Source of the DNA: Jiella flava | GTDB lineage: Bacteria; Pseudomonadota; Alphaproteobacteria; Rhizobiales; Rhizobiaceae | Direction of reading: 5' to 3' | DNA length: 64,000 nt | NCBI RefSeq assembly: GCF_017349315.1 | Contig: NZ_JAFMPP010000001.1 | Location: 372,001-436,000, forward strand | Shown here: one piece after another, positions 1 to 8,271 of the stretch | Position numbering within the stretch: the first letter of the stretch is position 1 | How the letters are laid out: each line of letters opens with the position of its first letter | The notes under the pieces: generated by a model | Databases searched by the model: none | What the model saw: the letters and a program-made list of their open reading frames with translations, nothing else | What the model was told of the DNA's origin: nothing | Program-made: the position numbers and the translations under genes

Positions 1-266
1 TTGATCTGCACCGTGAAGGCCGGCGTCTCGTCGGACAGGCCGAGCCGCAGAGAGGCGACCCGCGCCGGGTTCATCTCGTCGGCAATGACGTTGACGCAGC
101 CGAGGATGACGAGATCGATCGCCGAGACCGGAAAGTCCTGCCGCAAGAGCAGCGGCCGGCCGCATTGCACGGCGAGATCGACGGGGGTGAAAGGACCGGG
201 ACGTCCGCGCGCCTTGATGAAAGGCGTGCGGGCGCCATCGACCAGATAGACGGGTTGTGCTGTCAC
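1..266 (-). CDS. Acetyl-CoA C-acyltransferase (FadI/FadA-type thiolase), N-terminal part, cut by window edge
   Basis: Thiolase that should cleave 3-ketoacyl-CoA to acetyl-CoA and a shortened acyl-CoA in beta-oxidation. About 88 N-terminal residues are visible, starting at a GTG on the minus strand at 266. The early VYLVDGARTPF segment is the classic thiolase N-terminus, and LGCVNVIADEMNPAR matches the FadI-like branch. The active-site cysteine lies beyond the edge. The GTG overlaps the stop of the upstream acyl-CoA dehydrogenase gene in a GTGA junction, so the two are almost certainly co-translated. A hydroxyacyl-CoA dehydrogenase gene probably follows outside the window (inference). Confidence 0.85.
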   Translation of the reverse strand, partial: MTAQPVYLVDGARTPFIKARGRPGPFTPVDLAVQCGRPLLLRQDFPVSAIDLVILGCVNVIADEMNPARVASLRLGLSDETPAFTVQI

Positions 267-2539
267 TCGGCAGCCTCGCGCGATGGCATTGCGTCGGTGC
301 CGGCCTTGCGCTGGGTGGCGTGTTGGTCGGCTAGCGGCGATACGACATGCGGATCGTAGGCATCAACGGCCACCACCTTGGCGACGGCGGCCTTCGCCTC
401 AACGACACGCTGGTATTCCGCTTCGGTGATAACGCCCGTATCGCGCGCGGCAAGGGGATCCTTGAGCTTCTTTTCGCGCATTTTCTTCTCGATCGGCGCG
501 TTCTCGCAGACGAGTTCGAAGGCGTATTCGAGATCTTTCACGGCGTGATCATCATGGCCCTCGCCGAGATAAAGATCCGGCGTCAGGCGGTCACGCTGGG
601 ACGAGGCCCGCATCACCATGCCGGCGACTTCGCTGGTGAGTTCGTCCGACGGTTCCTCGTATGGCACACCCAGCGGAAAGGCCAGGAAGCGGACCAGAAC
701 TGCGGCCCAGCGCGCCGGCAGATTGTTGAGCACACCGTTGAAGGCGACGCCGATCCGGCAATAACCCTTTTCCATGATGTATTCGATCAACGGCTTGTCG
801 GCTTCCGGCCGGCCCTCGACCTCGAAGCGCTTCAGCGCGGCGCCGAGCAGGTAGAGCTCCGCGAGGATGTCGCCGAGACGCGCCGACAGCATCTCCTTGC
901 GCTTCAACGCCCCGCCAAGGGTCAACAGCGACAGATCGGAGAGCAGCGCAAAGGCCGCCGCATAGCGCGACAGCTGGCGCCAGTGGCCGGTGAAGGCCGC
1001 ATCTTTCGGCGCCGGGGCGGCGAGGCCGCCGGTCCAACCGCGGGCGAACGTGCGCCAGGCGGTCTTCAGCGAATGGCCGACATGGGCCCAGAAATGCTTG
1101 TCGAATTCGGCAAGGCCCTTCTCGCGGTCCTCCTCCGACAGCGCCAGCATTTCCTTCAGCATGTAGGGATGGGCGCGGATCGCCCCCTGCCCGAAGATCA
1201 TCAGATTGCGGGTGAGAATGTTGGCGCCCTCGACGGTGATGCCGATCGGCACCGACTGGTACATCGGCGCCAGATAGTTCTTGCGGCCCTCGATGATGCC
1301 CTTGCCGCCATGAATATCCATCGCCCGCTCGACGCATTCCCGCATGCGGTAGGTGGCGTGGGCCTTCATGATCGCCGACAGCACCGACGGCTTGTGGCCC
1401 TGATCCAGCGCACCGACCGTCAGACGGCGCGCGGCGTCGATCTGATAGGCGTTGGCGACGATTTCGGCGAGCGGCTGCTGGATGCCCTCGAACATGCCGA
1501 TCGGCACGCCGAACTGGGTGCGCACGCGAGCGTAGGCACCGGTCACGCGGGCGCAATAGGCAGCCGCTGCGGCCGACTGCGACGGCAGCGAAATCGAGCG
1601 ACCGGCAGCCAGCGCCGTCATCAGCATCGTCCAGCCCTGGCCGATCTGCGCCTCGCCGCCGAGAATCCAGTCGAGCGGGATGAACACGTCCTCACCGGAC
1701 AGCGGGCCGTTCTGGAAATAGGTGTGCAGCGGAATGTGCCGTTCGCCGTGGGTGACGCCCGGTGTCGAGGTTGGCAGCAGCGCGACGGTGATACCGAGAT
1801 CCTCGCCGCGGCCAAGATGATTTTCCGGGTCGACCATCTTGAAGGCAAGCCCCATGACGGTCGCGACCGGGCCAAGGGTGATGTAGCGCTTGTGGAAGTT
1901 CAGCCGCAGGCCGAGAACCCGCTCACCCTCATGCTCGCCATATTCGACGATGCCGGTATCGGTCATCGCCGCCGCGTCGGATCCGGCGTCCGGCGAGGTC
2001 AGGCCGAAGCAGGGGATCTCGCGGCCGTCGGCAAGCCGCGGCAGCCAATAGTCGCGCTCTTCCTTGCGGCCAAAATGCAAGAGCAGCTCGCCGGGGCCGA
2101 GGGAATTCGGCACCATCACCGTCACGCCGGCGACGACGGAGACCGACGACACCTTGCGCACAATCTCCGAATGGGCGGTGTTGGAAAACCCGAGGCCGCC
2201 ATACTCCTTCGGAATGATCATGCCGAAGAACTTCTTCTCCCGGAGGAACTTCCAGACCTCTTCCGGCAGATCGTGGTCTTCGGACGTGATCTTCCAATCG
2301 TCGATCATGGCGCAAAGTTCGTTGACCGGGCCGTCCATGAACGCCTGCTCGTCCGGCGAAAGCCGTGCCGGCGGCGTCGCGATCAATTCGTCCCAGTTCG
2401 GATTGCCCGAGAACAACTCGCCGTCCCACCAGACGGTCCCGGCGCTGATCGCTTCCGATTCGGTCTTGGAAATAGCGGGCATGACGCCCTTGGCCCATGC
2501 AAAGATCGGGCGGGTGATCTTGTCCTTGCGAAACGACAT
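263..2539 (-). CDS. fadE: Acyl-CoA dehydrogenase, FadE type
   Basis: FAD enzyme catalysing the first step of fatty-acid beta-oxidation (acyl-CoA to trans-2-enoyl-CoA). With the ATG at 2539 the protein has 758 residues, in the FadE size class and much longer than the roughly 380-residue single-domain enzymes. The middle domain carries FGLTSPDAGSDAAAMTD, and the C-terminal catalytic half carries AMDIHGGKGIIEG. The last 250 or so residues are the FadE-specific extension (DUF1974). The start was chosen because AGGGAG lies about 8 bases upstream; an in-frame ATG at 2602 has no good ribosome site and would overrun the promoter. It is the first gene of an operon with the thiolase. A sigma70-like promoter with an internal palindrome lies about 72 bases upstream. 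Confidence 0.93.
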   Translation of the reverse strand: MSFRKDKITRPIFAWAKGVMPAISKTESEAISAGTVWWDGELFSGNPNWDELIATPPARLSPDEQAFMDGPVNELCAMIDDWKITSEDHDLPEEVWKFLREKKFFGMIIPKEYGGLGFSNTAHSEIVRKVSSVSVVAGVTVMVPNSLGPGELLLHFGRKEERDYWLPRLADGREIPCFGLTSPDAGSDAAAMTDTGIVEYGEHEGERVLGLRLNFHKRYITLGPVATVMGLAFKMVDPENHLGRGEDLGITVALLPTSTPGVTHGERHIPLHTYFQNGPLSGEDVFIPLDWILGGEAQIGQGWTMLMTALAAGRSISLPSQSAAAAAYCARVTGAYARVRTQFGVPIGMFEGIQQPLAEIVANAYQIDAARRLTVGALDQGHKPSVLSAIMKAHATYRMRECVERAMDIHGGKGIIEGRKNYLAPMYQSVPIGITVEGANILTRNLMIFGQGAIRAHPYMLKEMLALSEEDREKGLAEFDKHFWAHVGHSLKTAWRTFARGWTGGLAAPAPKDAAFTGHWRQLSRYAAAFALLSDLSLLTLGGALKRKEMLSARLGDILAELYLLGAALKRFEVEGRPEADKPLIEYIMEKGYCRIGVAFNGVLNNLPARWAAVLVRFLAFPLGVPYEEPSDELTSEVAGMVMRASSQRDRLTPDLYLGEGHDDHAVKDLEYAFELVCENAPIEKKMREKKLKDPLAARDTGVITEAEYQRVVEAKAAVAKVVAVDAYDPHVVSPLADQHATQRKAGTDAMPSREAAE

Positions 2540-2911
2540 GGAAGGGCTCCCTTTGACCTTCTGTGCAGGGCTAATGCCGAAACGGCCCCAACGGTTGCGC
2601 ATTTGGCAGCGTCATACTCGACTTTTACGTAAACGTCAAAGTTACCTTGGGCGAAATTCGCATTGCTATGTGCCGGCGGAACTCGGCGCGCCCACTTCTC
2701 GCCGTCCATCCGCGGGTCGCCGCATAGCCGGCCCTTGCTACCGCCACCCAAATCTCCGCGACATACGCGTTTGCTGCCAAGATAAGGCTCGCCCGGCATT
2801 CGGCACCGCACTAAATCGTGAGTCCGTATCGCCGCCATGACGCTTCTCGCCATAACGTCGGCGCCGGCCTCCCATCATGGCTTCCTCCTCTCCTTACAGG
2901 AGTTTTGCGCC
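2540..2911. other. Divergent intergenic region between fadE and the GST gene
   Basis: This 372-base gap separates the fadE start (minus) from the glutathione transferase start (plus). It contains the fadE promoter described separately. I see no convincing further gene: frames running into the gap from either side lack ribosome sites and family resemblance. Confidence 0.6.
2611..2639 (-). promoter_or_regulatory. Predicted fadE promoter with palindromic operator between -35 and -10
   Basis: Read on the minus strand, TTGACG (2634-2639) is followed after 17 bases by TATGAC (2611-2616), a good sigma70-type promoter. The spacer contains TTTACGTAAA within the imperfect palindrome GACGTTTACGTAAAAGTC. 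An operator placed between the two promoter boxes is typical of MerR-family regulators. The sequence resembles, from memory, the motif reported for the MerR-family regulator LiuR, which controls acyl-CoA and branched-chain amino-acid catabolism in proteobacteria. The regulator assignment is inference. Confidence 0.6.
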
Positions 2912-3571
2912 TTGCTGACCGTTCACCACCTTAACAATTCCAGGTCGCAGCGGGTTCTTTGGCTGCTCGAAGAACTCGGCGCCCCTTATGAGGTGAAGCG
3001 CTACGAGCGCACCAAAGACCTCCAGGCGCCGCGCGAGTTGAAGCAAGTCCATACCCTCGGCAAGTCGCCGATAATTACCGATGATGAGCGCACTGTCGCT
3101 GAGACCGGCGCGATCGTCGAGTATATTCTCGCCAAGCATGGCGACGGTCGGCTGATGCCGCCGCATGGCAGCGACAACTACTGGCAGGCGCGGCATTTTC
3201 TGCACTATGCCGAGGGCTCGGCAATGCCGCCGCTCTTCTTGACGCTGGTCCTGCAGATGATCCCCGACCGGGCCCCGTTCTTCGCCAAACCGATCCTCAA
3301 GACCTCGATGGAAAAGGTCGACGAACTTCTCGTCCGGCCGCAAATGACGCTGCACATCGATCATTGGGAGCGAGCGATCGCCACCACCGGCTGGTTTGCC
3401 GGGCCCGACATCAGCGTCGCCGACATCATGATGAGCTTTCCGGTGGAAGCGGCGGCGCAGCGTTTCGGCTACGAAAACCATCCCCGCCTCAGGGATTTTC
3501 TCGTGCGCATTCACGAGCGCCCGGCCTATCGTCAGGCGCTGAGACGCGGCGGTCCCTACGCCTATGCGTGA
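2912..3571 (+). CDS. Glutathione S-transferase family protein
   Basis: Cytosolic GST-fold protein of 219 residues, the usual family length. The N-terminal thioredoxin-like domain holds LNNSRSQRVLWLLEELG, where one of the serines probably activates glutathione, and later the conserved KSPII and E/TGAIVEYI elements. The all-helical C-terminal domain includes the N-capping-like GPDISVADIMM segment. The start is taken as the TTG at 2912, preceded at 9 bases by AGGAG. A longer reading from an ATG at 2837 would add about 25 residues that do not resemble the family. Substrate is unknown. It is a single gene, divergent from fadE. Confidence 0.85.
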   Translation: MLTVHHLNNSRSQRVLWLLEELGAPYEVKRYERTKDLQAPRELKQVHTLGKSPIITDDERTVAETGAIVEYILAKHGDGRLMPPHGSDNYWQARHFLHYAEGSAMPPLFLTLVLQMIPDRAPFFAKPILKTSMEKVDELLVRPQMTLHIDHWERAIATTGWFAGPDISVADIMMSFPVEAAAQRFGYENHPRLRDFLVRIHERPAYRQALRRGGPYAYA

Positions 3572-3597
3572 CGCCGCCCTCTGGGGCTGCCGATCCG

Positions 3598-4242
3598 TCA
3601 CCGCCCCTGCGTCATCAGGATCTTCACCGCGAAGGCCGAAAACACGCTGGCGAACACCCAGTCGATGGATCGAGTGATCTTCGGACGTTGTCTCAGCGCT
3701 GCGGCGAGCCTGTCGGCTGCGACGATCATGGCAATGCAGAACGGCGCGGAGAAAACAATGAAATAGACGCCGAGGAAGAACAGCTTGCCTGTCGCGTGCG
3801 GATCGCCCGCCGCGACGAACTGCGGCAGGAACGTGACGAAAAACAAGATGATCTTCGGATTGGAGAGATTGATACCAATGCCCGTCAGCCAACTGGCCTT
3901 GAGCGACGGCGGCCGCTTTTCCGCCTGGCCGTCGAGCTTAAACGTCGAGCCTGAGCGGATCGCCTGCAAAGCGAGATAGATCAGATAGCCGGCACCGCAG
4001 ATCTTGAGCCCCAGAAACGCTTGCGGCGACGCCGCGATCAGCGCCGAAAGGCCGACGGCCGCGAGGCTTGTGTGGATGAGCGAGCCGGTCGACGCACCGG
4101 CGTAGGCGGCAATACCTGCAGCGCGCCCACCGGCGAGTGTCCGGCCGAGAAACAGCGTCATGTCCGGGCCCGGCGTGATCGTCAGGACCAGGCAGGCGAG
4201 CGAGAATGCGATCAGCGTGGAGACATCGGGGATAAAGGTCAT
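3598..4242 (-). CDS. LysE/RhtB family amino-acid exporter
   Basis: Inner-membrane efflux protein of 214 residues, normal for the LysE/RhtB family, which exports amino acids such as lysine or homoserine lactone/threonine. It shows the N-terminal helix with LTITPGPDMTLFLGRTLAGG, the most conserved family block. Later come the loop and helix around SWLTGIGINLSNPKIILFF and hydrophobic helices to the C-terminus, about six membrane segments in all. The ATG at 4242 is preferred over one at 4290, which would add 16 hydrophilic residues. It is convergent with the GST gene, 26 bases apart. The exported substrate cannot be told from sequence. Confidence 0.88.
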   Translation of the reverse strand: MTFIPDVSTLIAFSLACLVLTITPGPDMTLFLGRTLAGGRAAGIAAYAGASTGSLIHTSLAAVGLSALIAASPQAFLGLKICGAGYLIYLALQAIRSGSTFKLDGQAEKRPPSLKASWLTGIGINLSNPKIILFFVTFLPQFVAAGDPHATGKLFFLGVYFIVFSAPFCIAMIVAADRLAAALRQRPKITRSIDWVFASVFSAFAVKILMTQGR

Positions 4243-4297
4243 GGGCAGCTCGATCGTTGGCGCGGCAGACCTCGACTTACGACATTTCACAAGCGTC

Positions 4298-4348
4298 CTA
4301 CAGCATCGGCGTGAAATTCGGGATCGATTTTCGGCAAAGCACGATGCG
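4298..4348 (+). repeat. Intergenic palindromic repeat, family B, copy 1
   Basis: This 51-base stretch matches 14288-14338 at about 44 positions by eye. Both copies read CTACA, then CATCGGC, then a GAAA...TCG / CGATTTTCGG inverted repeat, then CACGATGCG. Similar elements are widespread between genes in rhizobial genomes. Both copies here are intergenic. Confidence 0.7.
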
Positions 4349-4505
4349 GAGGATCAATCAAATCGCGCGTCCTGTGTGCTTCCTGCCGAACGTATGGCGC
4401 ACTGAAGAGATCGGTGACCCTTAAGAGGCGAGAAGCGATCGCGTCGGCGAGCCCGGCCGATCACCAGCGCGTCTATTCTTTCGGGAGACCATGACGCAGA
4501 GAGTG

Positions 4506-4541
4506 CGGGTATTGGCCGGTGTTAACACCGGCCAATACCCG
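4506..4541 (+). terminator. Perfect 36-base palindrome followed by T5, plus-strand terminator-like
   Basis: CGGGTATTGGCCGGTGTT is followed at once by its exact reverse complement, giving an 18-base arm on each side, then TTTTT at 4542-4546. The T tract points to termination of a plus-strand transcript, yet both flanking genes are on the minus strand. On the minus strand it lies about 70 bases beyond the NLP stop and lacks a U tract. It could serve as a 3' stabilising hairpin for that gene or terminate an unannotated plus-strand RNA. Confidence 0.65.
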
Positions 4542-4608
4542 TTTTTAACGCCGCTTCCCGTCCCGTCCGTTCTCGCAGACGGCGAAACCGCGGCTCATCG
4601 GACTTTCA

Positions 4609-5325
4609 TTACATGAAAGTCTTGGCAAGCGTCGAGCCGAAGGTGCGATCCGTGAATTTCGGGGACGCCGCACCGAAATTGGTCGTGTTCAACGCATTGC
4701 GAGCGGCCGGGGTGAGCGCGCCCCAATCGATCAGCGGCTGCTGCCCGCCCTGCTTCGAAGTCGAGTCAAGACGGTGATCCGTCGGCCAAATCGACTTATA
4801 GGCGATCTTCGGGTGGGTGCCCGCGAGAAAGCCGTATTGGACAAGCGCTGCATAGGACTCTTTCCCGTAGCCGCCATGCTGCGAATGAGCGACGCCGAAG
4901 ATGCGCGGATTCGCCACCTTCGGATTGTCGATCCACACGACGATCTCCTCCCAATCGTGCCGGTGGCCGATGCCTTGCGACGGCTCATCCTTGGGGAAGT
5001 ACCAGCTGTACACGATTCCGAAGTGACTATGATACCAGCCGCCGCGGGCATAGACTTGGCCGACGCTGTGGGCGCAGTTGCTGGACGAGGCGCCCGTCGG
5101 CTTCAGACCACCGCTGGTGTTGCCGGCGGCATCGACAGCCGGAAACGGCACGCAGCCGTTAACGACATCGAGATAGGGTTTGAACTTCAATTCCCATGCG
5201 GCACCGCGCTGGGCGAACGGCTTGACCTGGTCGTGGGGGATTACCCCAGCGTAGCTAACGGTCAAGGTCGCAGCGGCCGCAATCAGCACCACCGCGCTCT
5301 GAAGAAGAGTCGATTTCAGTTTCAT
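4609..5325 (-). CDS. Secreted NPP1/NLP family protein (necrosis- and ethylene-inducing-like)
   Basis: Predicted secreted protein of 238 residues. Residues 1-26 form a signal peptide (KLKS, then a hydrophobic AVVLIAAAATLTV core, with cleavage after SYA). The mature part has the hallmark NLP heptapeptide GHRHDWE at residues 120-126, which contributes to the metal and membrane-lipid site in this cytolysin family, plus two cysteines (58 and 84) suited to the conserved type 1 disulfide. NLPs of plant-associated microbes bind sphingolipids of plant membranes and cause leakage and necrosis, though some are non-cytolytic. An AAAGGAAA ribosome site precedes the ATG. Its upstream DNA is strikingly AT-rich compared with the rest of the window, which suggests acquisition by transfer (inference). 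Toxicity is not shown by the sequence. Confidence 0.88.
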   Translation of the reverse strand: MKLKSTLLQSAVVLIAAAATLTVSYAGVIPHDQVKPFAQRGAAWELKFKPYLDVVNGCVPFPAVDAAGNTSGGLKPTGASSSNCAHSVGQVYARGGWYHSHFGIVYSWYFPKDEPSQGIGHRHDWEEIVVWIDNPKVANPRIFGVAHSQHGGYGKESYAALVQYGFLAGTHPKIAYKSIWPTDHRLDSTSKQGGQQPLIDWGALTPAARNALNTTNFGAASPKFTDRTFGSTLAKTFM

Positions 5326-5895
5326 CGCCGTTTCCTTTCTTTTTTAGATTAAAATCCGATTTTCCGACACCATTTCGCTGTCTTTTAGCCGAATTCGGAT
5401 TGATGGACCAATCGATACGGATTTTCGGAGATAAAATTCTCATATTGCCGTTGCATTAATTCAAAAATATATCAATACACGGCAAGATCGCCTTTTAGCG
5501 AACTTTAATTGCGAGAAATTTCTCTTCTATAATCCGCTATACATTTGATATTTTTCTGTATTTCAAGAAACAATCAAAAGTTTTTGTGCGATTTTTTGTA
5601 TTATTTTGTCTTTGCTATGATATATTTTCATGCAATTTGATTTTAGTTATCAAATACAATTATTCAAATGACAAGTTAATGAATTTATATAAAATGCAAT
5701 GTATCAACAAAAATAGCTTTTTAGCCGGTTTGAGGATTTCGAATATCAAGGACGTCGACAGCCCACACGCCGGTCCACTCGGCGACCAATGGCATCCAGC
5801 CAGCCGGAAGGCCGCGCGGCCAGTCGCTGTGGGTTGCTTTCGCCGAGCCAACGTGTAGATGCGCTGTCAATACTGGTTTTTGATGAAAGACTCCG
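5326..5895. other. AT-rich intergenic island between the NLP gene and argG
   Basis: About 570 bases. The segment from roughly 5450 to 5730 is dominated by A/T runs, in sharp contrast with the GC-rich surroundings. It probably holds the NLP promoter and the argG leader. No tRNA, direct repeat or integrase is visible. Short open frames here have no ribosome sites and AT-driven composition, so I do not call a gene. Confidence 0.6.
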
Positions 5896-7116
5896 ATGGC
5901 CAAAACACGCGACGTCAAGAAGGTCGTCCTCGCCTATTCAGGCGGTCTCGACACCTCGATCATCCTGAAATGGCTGCAGAGCGAACTCGGCGCGGAGGTC
6001 GTCACCTTCACCGCCGATCTCGGCCAGGGCGAAGAACTCACGCCGGCGCGCGAAAAGGCCGAGCGTATGGGCATCAAGGAGATCTACATCGAGGACGTGC
6101 GCGAAGAATTCTGCCGCGACTTCGTCTTCCCGATGTTCCGGGCCAACGCTGTCTATGAGGGCACCTATCTCCTCGGCACCTCGATCGCCCGGCCGCTGAT
6201 TTCCAAGCGCCTCGTCGAGATTGCCCACGAGACCGGCGCCGACGCCATCGCCCATGGCGCCACCGGCAAGGGCAACGATCAGGTCCGCTTCGAGCTGTCG
6301 GCCTATGCGCTCGATCCGGACATCAAGGTGATCGCCCCCTGGCGCGAGTGGGACTTCAAGTCGCGCACCGATCTCATCGACTTTGCCGAAAAGAACCAGA
6401 TCCTCGTCACCAAGGACAAGCGCGGCGAGGCCCCGTTCTCCGTCGACGCCAACCTTCTGCACTCCTCGTCGGAGGGCAAGGTGCTCGAAGATCCCGCCGA
6501 GACGCCGCCACCCTATGTCTTCATGCGCACCGTCTCGCCGGAAGACGCGCCCGATCAGCCGACGATCGTCACCATCGGATTTGCCAAGGGCGATCCGGTG
6601 TCGATCGACGGCCAGGCGATGAAGCCGCATGAGCTGCTCGCCGCGCTCAACGATCTTGGCCGCGACAACGGCATCGGCCGGCTGGATCTCGTCGAGAACC
6701 GCTTCGTCGGCATGAAGTCGCGCGGCATCTATGAGACGCCCGGCGGCACGATTCTTCTCGCCGCCCACCGGGCGATCGAATCGATCACCCTCGATCGCGG
6801 CGCGATGCATCTGAAGGACCAGCTCATGCCGCAATATGCCGAGCTGATCTATAATGGCTTCTGGTTCTCGCCCGAGCGCGAGATGCTGCAGGCCCTGATC
6901 GACAGGAGCCAGGACCACGTCGAAGGCGAAGTCCGGCTGAAGCTCTACAAGGGCAACGTCATCGTCGAAGGCCGCTCCTCACCGAAGTCGCTCTATTCCG
7001 ACGCGCTCGTCACCTTCGAGGATGATCACGGCGCCTACGATCAGAAGGACGCCGCCGGCTTCATCAAGCTCAACGCTTTGCGCCTGCGCACGCTCGCCAA
7101 ACGCGACGGCCGCTGA
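5896..7116 (+). CDS. argG: Argininosuccinate synthase
   Basis: Joins citrulline and aspartate with ATP to give argininosuccinate, the penultimate step of arginine synthesis, in the cytosol. The protein has 406 residues, the standard length for the short bacterial form. The ATP pyrophosphatase P-loop SGGLDTS is at about residues 15-21. The central [15 protein letters not shown] block and the later GRPL- and TGRS-like substrate segments of the family follow. The gene stands alone on the plus strand with a strong hairpin terminator 27 bases after the stop. The leader is part of the AT-rich island. Confidence 0.97.
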   Translation: MAKTRDVKKVVLAYSGGLDTSIILKWLQSELGAEVVTFTADLGQGEELTPAREKAERMGIKEIYIEDVREEFCRDFVFPMFRANAVYEGTYLLGTSIARPLISKRLVEIAHETGADAIAHGATGKGNDQVRFELSAYALDPDIKVIAPWREWDFKSRTDLIDFAEKNQILVTKDKRGEAPFSVDANLLHSSSEGKVLEDPAETPPPYVFMRTVSPEDAPDQPTIVTIGFAKGDPVSIDGQAMKPHELLAALNDLGRDNGIGRLDLVENRFVGMKSRGIYETPGGTILLAAHRAIESITLDRGAMHLKDQLMPQYAELIYNGFWFSPEREMLQALIDRSQDHVEGEVRLKLYKGNVIVEGRSSPKSLYSDALVTFEDDHGAYDQKDAAGFIKLNALRLRTLAKRDGR

Positions 7117-7143
7117 GCATCGGCCTGTCAAAAGGCAATATGA

Positions 7144-7180
7144 CAAGGCCCCGCCGAGCACTCGGCGGGGCCTTGTTGCT
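7144..7180 (+). terminator. Rho-independent terminator of argG
   Basis: A perfect 15-base stem, CAAGGCCCCGCCGAG paired with 7161-7175, has a very short CA-centred loop and is followed by TTGCTT. It sits just after the argG stop and is the strongest intrinsic terminator candidate in the window. The minus-strand gene at 7228 ends toward it, so it may work in both directions. Confidence 0.85.
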
Positions 7181-7227
7181 TCGAGCACAGCGGCAAAATC
7201 CCGACAGACCCGCGCCGTCACGCTGGA

Positions 7228-7878
7228 TCAAAAATCGATCCAGCCACTGTGGCCGAATCCGAGGCAACCCGCGACGCCCGCGGCCACGGCGACCGCGGCG
7301 CTCGCCAGCAGGATCACCCCAGTCCGCGTGCCATCAGACGACAATGCATCCAGCTCGGCGGCACTCTCGGTACGCATGCGCTCGGTCAGGGCATGCGCAG
7401 TATCACTGAACTTGCGGCCAAACTCGTTCATTTTCCGCAGAGTATCACGCGCGCGATCATTGTCGTTTCGCAGACTATGGGCGACGGCCTGTTCGGCGGA
7501 AACTGACGCCGCCATGGACAGTGCTTTTAGCTTCTCCAGAGTTTCTTGCTCCCAGTGCAGTTTTTCACCGGCACGCTGCAGCGACATTTCCGTTTCCCAG
7601 ATCGACTTGCGCGTGAGCGCTACCGCGTCTTTGGCTTCCTGGCTCGCACCATCATAGGCCAACGCCTGAAATGCACCGGACGTCATCTGCGTGATGTGGT
7701 GGTTTCCATTGATCACCTCGTCGATGCCCGCCTCGCGGTTCTGCATAAGCTCGGTGTATTTATGATGGATCTTATCCAAGCGCACCGCGGCATAAGCGAC
7801 AATGCCCAGATCGATCACTGTAAGACTGGCGACCAGCAAGATCATCTTGGCTGAAATTTTTGCGGGAATCAGTATCAT
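7228..7878 (-). CDS. Sensor-only membrane protein resembling the ligand-binding half of a chemoreceptor
   Basis: This 216-residue protein has an N-terminal membrane helix (residues about 10-32), a mostly helical periplasmic region of about 150 residues resembling a four-helix-bundle chemoreceptor sensor, and a second membrane helix (VILLASAAVAVAAGVAGCLG) almost at the C-terminus. It then stops: there is no HAMP domain, methylation helix or signalling tip, and I see no remnant of them in the about 50 bases before the argG terminator. It may be a truncated receptor or a free-standing sensor that dimerises with another protein. The start at 7878 was chosen over 7944 because the added residues would precede the membrane helix without purpose; the ribosome site is weak either way. 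Confidence 0.6.
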   Translation of the reverse strand: MILIPAKISAKMILLVASLTVIDLGIVAYAAVRLDKIHHKYTELMQNREAGIDEVINGNHHITQMTSGAFQALAYDGASQEAKDAVALTRKSIWETEMSLQRAGEKLHWEQETLEKLKALSMAASVSAEQAVAHSLRNDNDRARDTLRKMNEFGRKFSDTAHALTERMRTESAAELDALSSDGTRTGVILLASAAVAVAAGVAGCLGFGHSGWIDF

Positions 7879-8271
7879 TATGCAACTCAGCATTGCCGTG
7901 CACGGCTTCCGCGACACAATGTAGCGGAATGGCAGGTCATCCAAGTCGCTTCTAAAACGGCTTCTTTGACAAATTTAATAACACTAACGCAAAAAATGCC
8001 ATAATATCTGAAATTGAATTTCAGTTTTACATATAAATTGCTTTCCGTGCATTTTTATCGGTGATTTGATTTACAAACAACAGGCAAGCAGGAGATGGCT
8101 ATTTCACTCTACGGTAGTTCGATTCCACAACAGCGTAATCCGATGAAAATCGACTCGAATCGAACCGATTCGGCGTTCGAAAAGCGCATTGGCGGGCGCT
8201 CAGCACCAATGCAAAGTCGCCGCACGCCTCGCGAACCGGCCTCGCATGACAATCAACCAGCCTGTTGCCGA
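7879..8271. other. Intergenic region between sensor-only gene and 3-hydroxybutyrate dehydrogenase
   Basis: About 390 bases. The part from 7960 to 8070 is AT-rich and may contain the promoter of the minus-strand sensor gene. A plus-strand frame beginning near 8095 has a Shine-Dalgarno-like AGGAG directly abutting its ATG and runs antisense through the dehydrogenase; I do not accept it as a gene. No RNA gene recognised. Confidence 0.5.

Larger units (their letters stand above)
4243..4608. other. Intergenic region with one repeat copy and a palindromic hairpin
   Basis: This gap of about 366 bases lies between the LysE start and the NLP stop. It carries a copy of short repeat family B (4298-4348) and a 36-base perfect palindrome (4506-4541), both listed separately. 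I see no credible gene. Confidence 0.55.

Noticed and set aside
347..2632. Long plus-strand open frame antisense to fadE
   Set aside because: Composition is arginine/histidine-rich as expected for the complement of a GC-biased gene, it has no ribosome site, and the minus-strand protein is a clear FadE.
5586..5858. Short open frame in the AT-rich island before argG
   Set aside because: No ribosome site, AT-driven composition, and a GC-rich end unlike its start. More likely leader or intergenic DNA.
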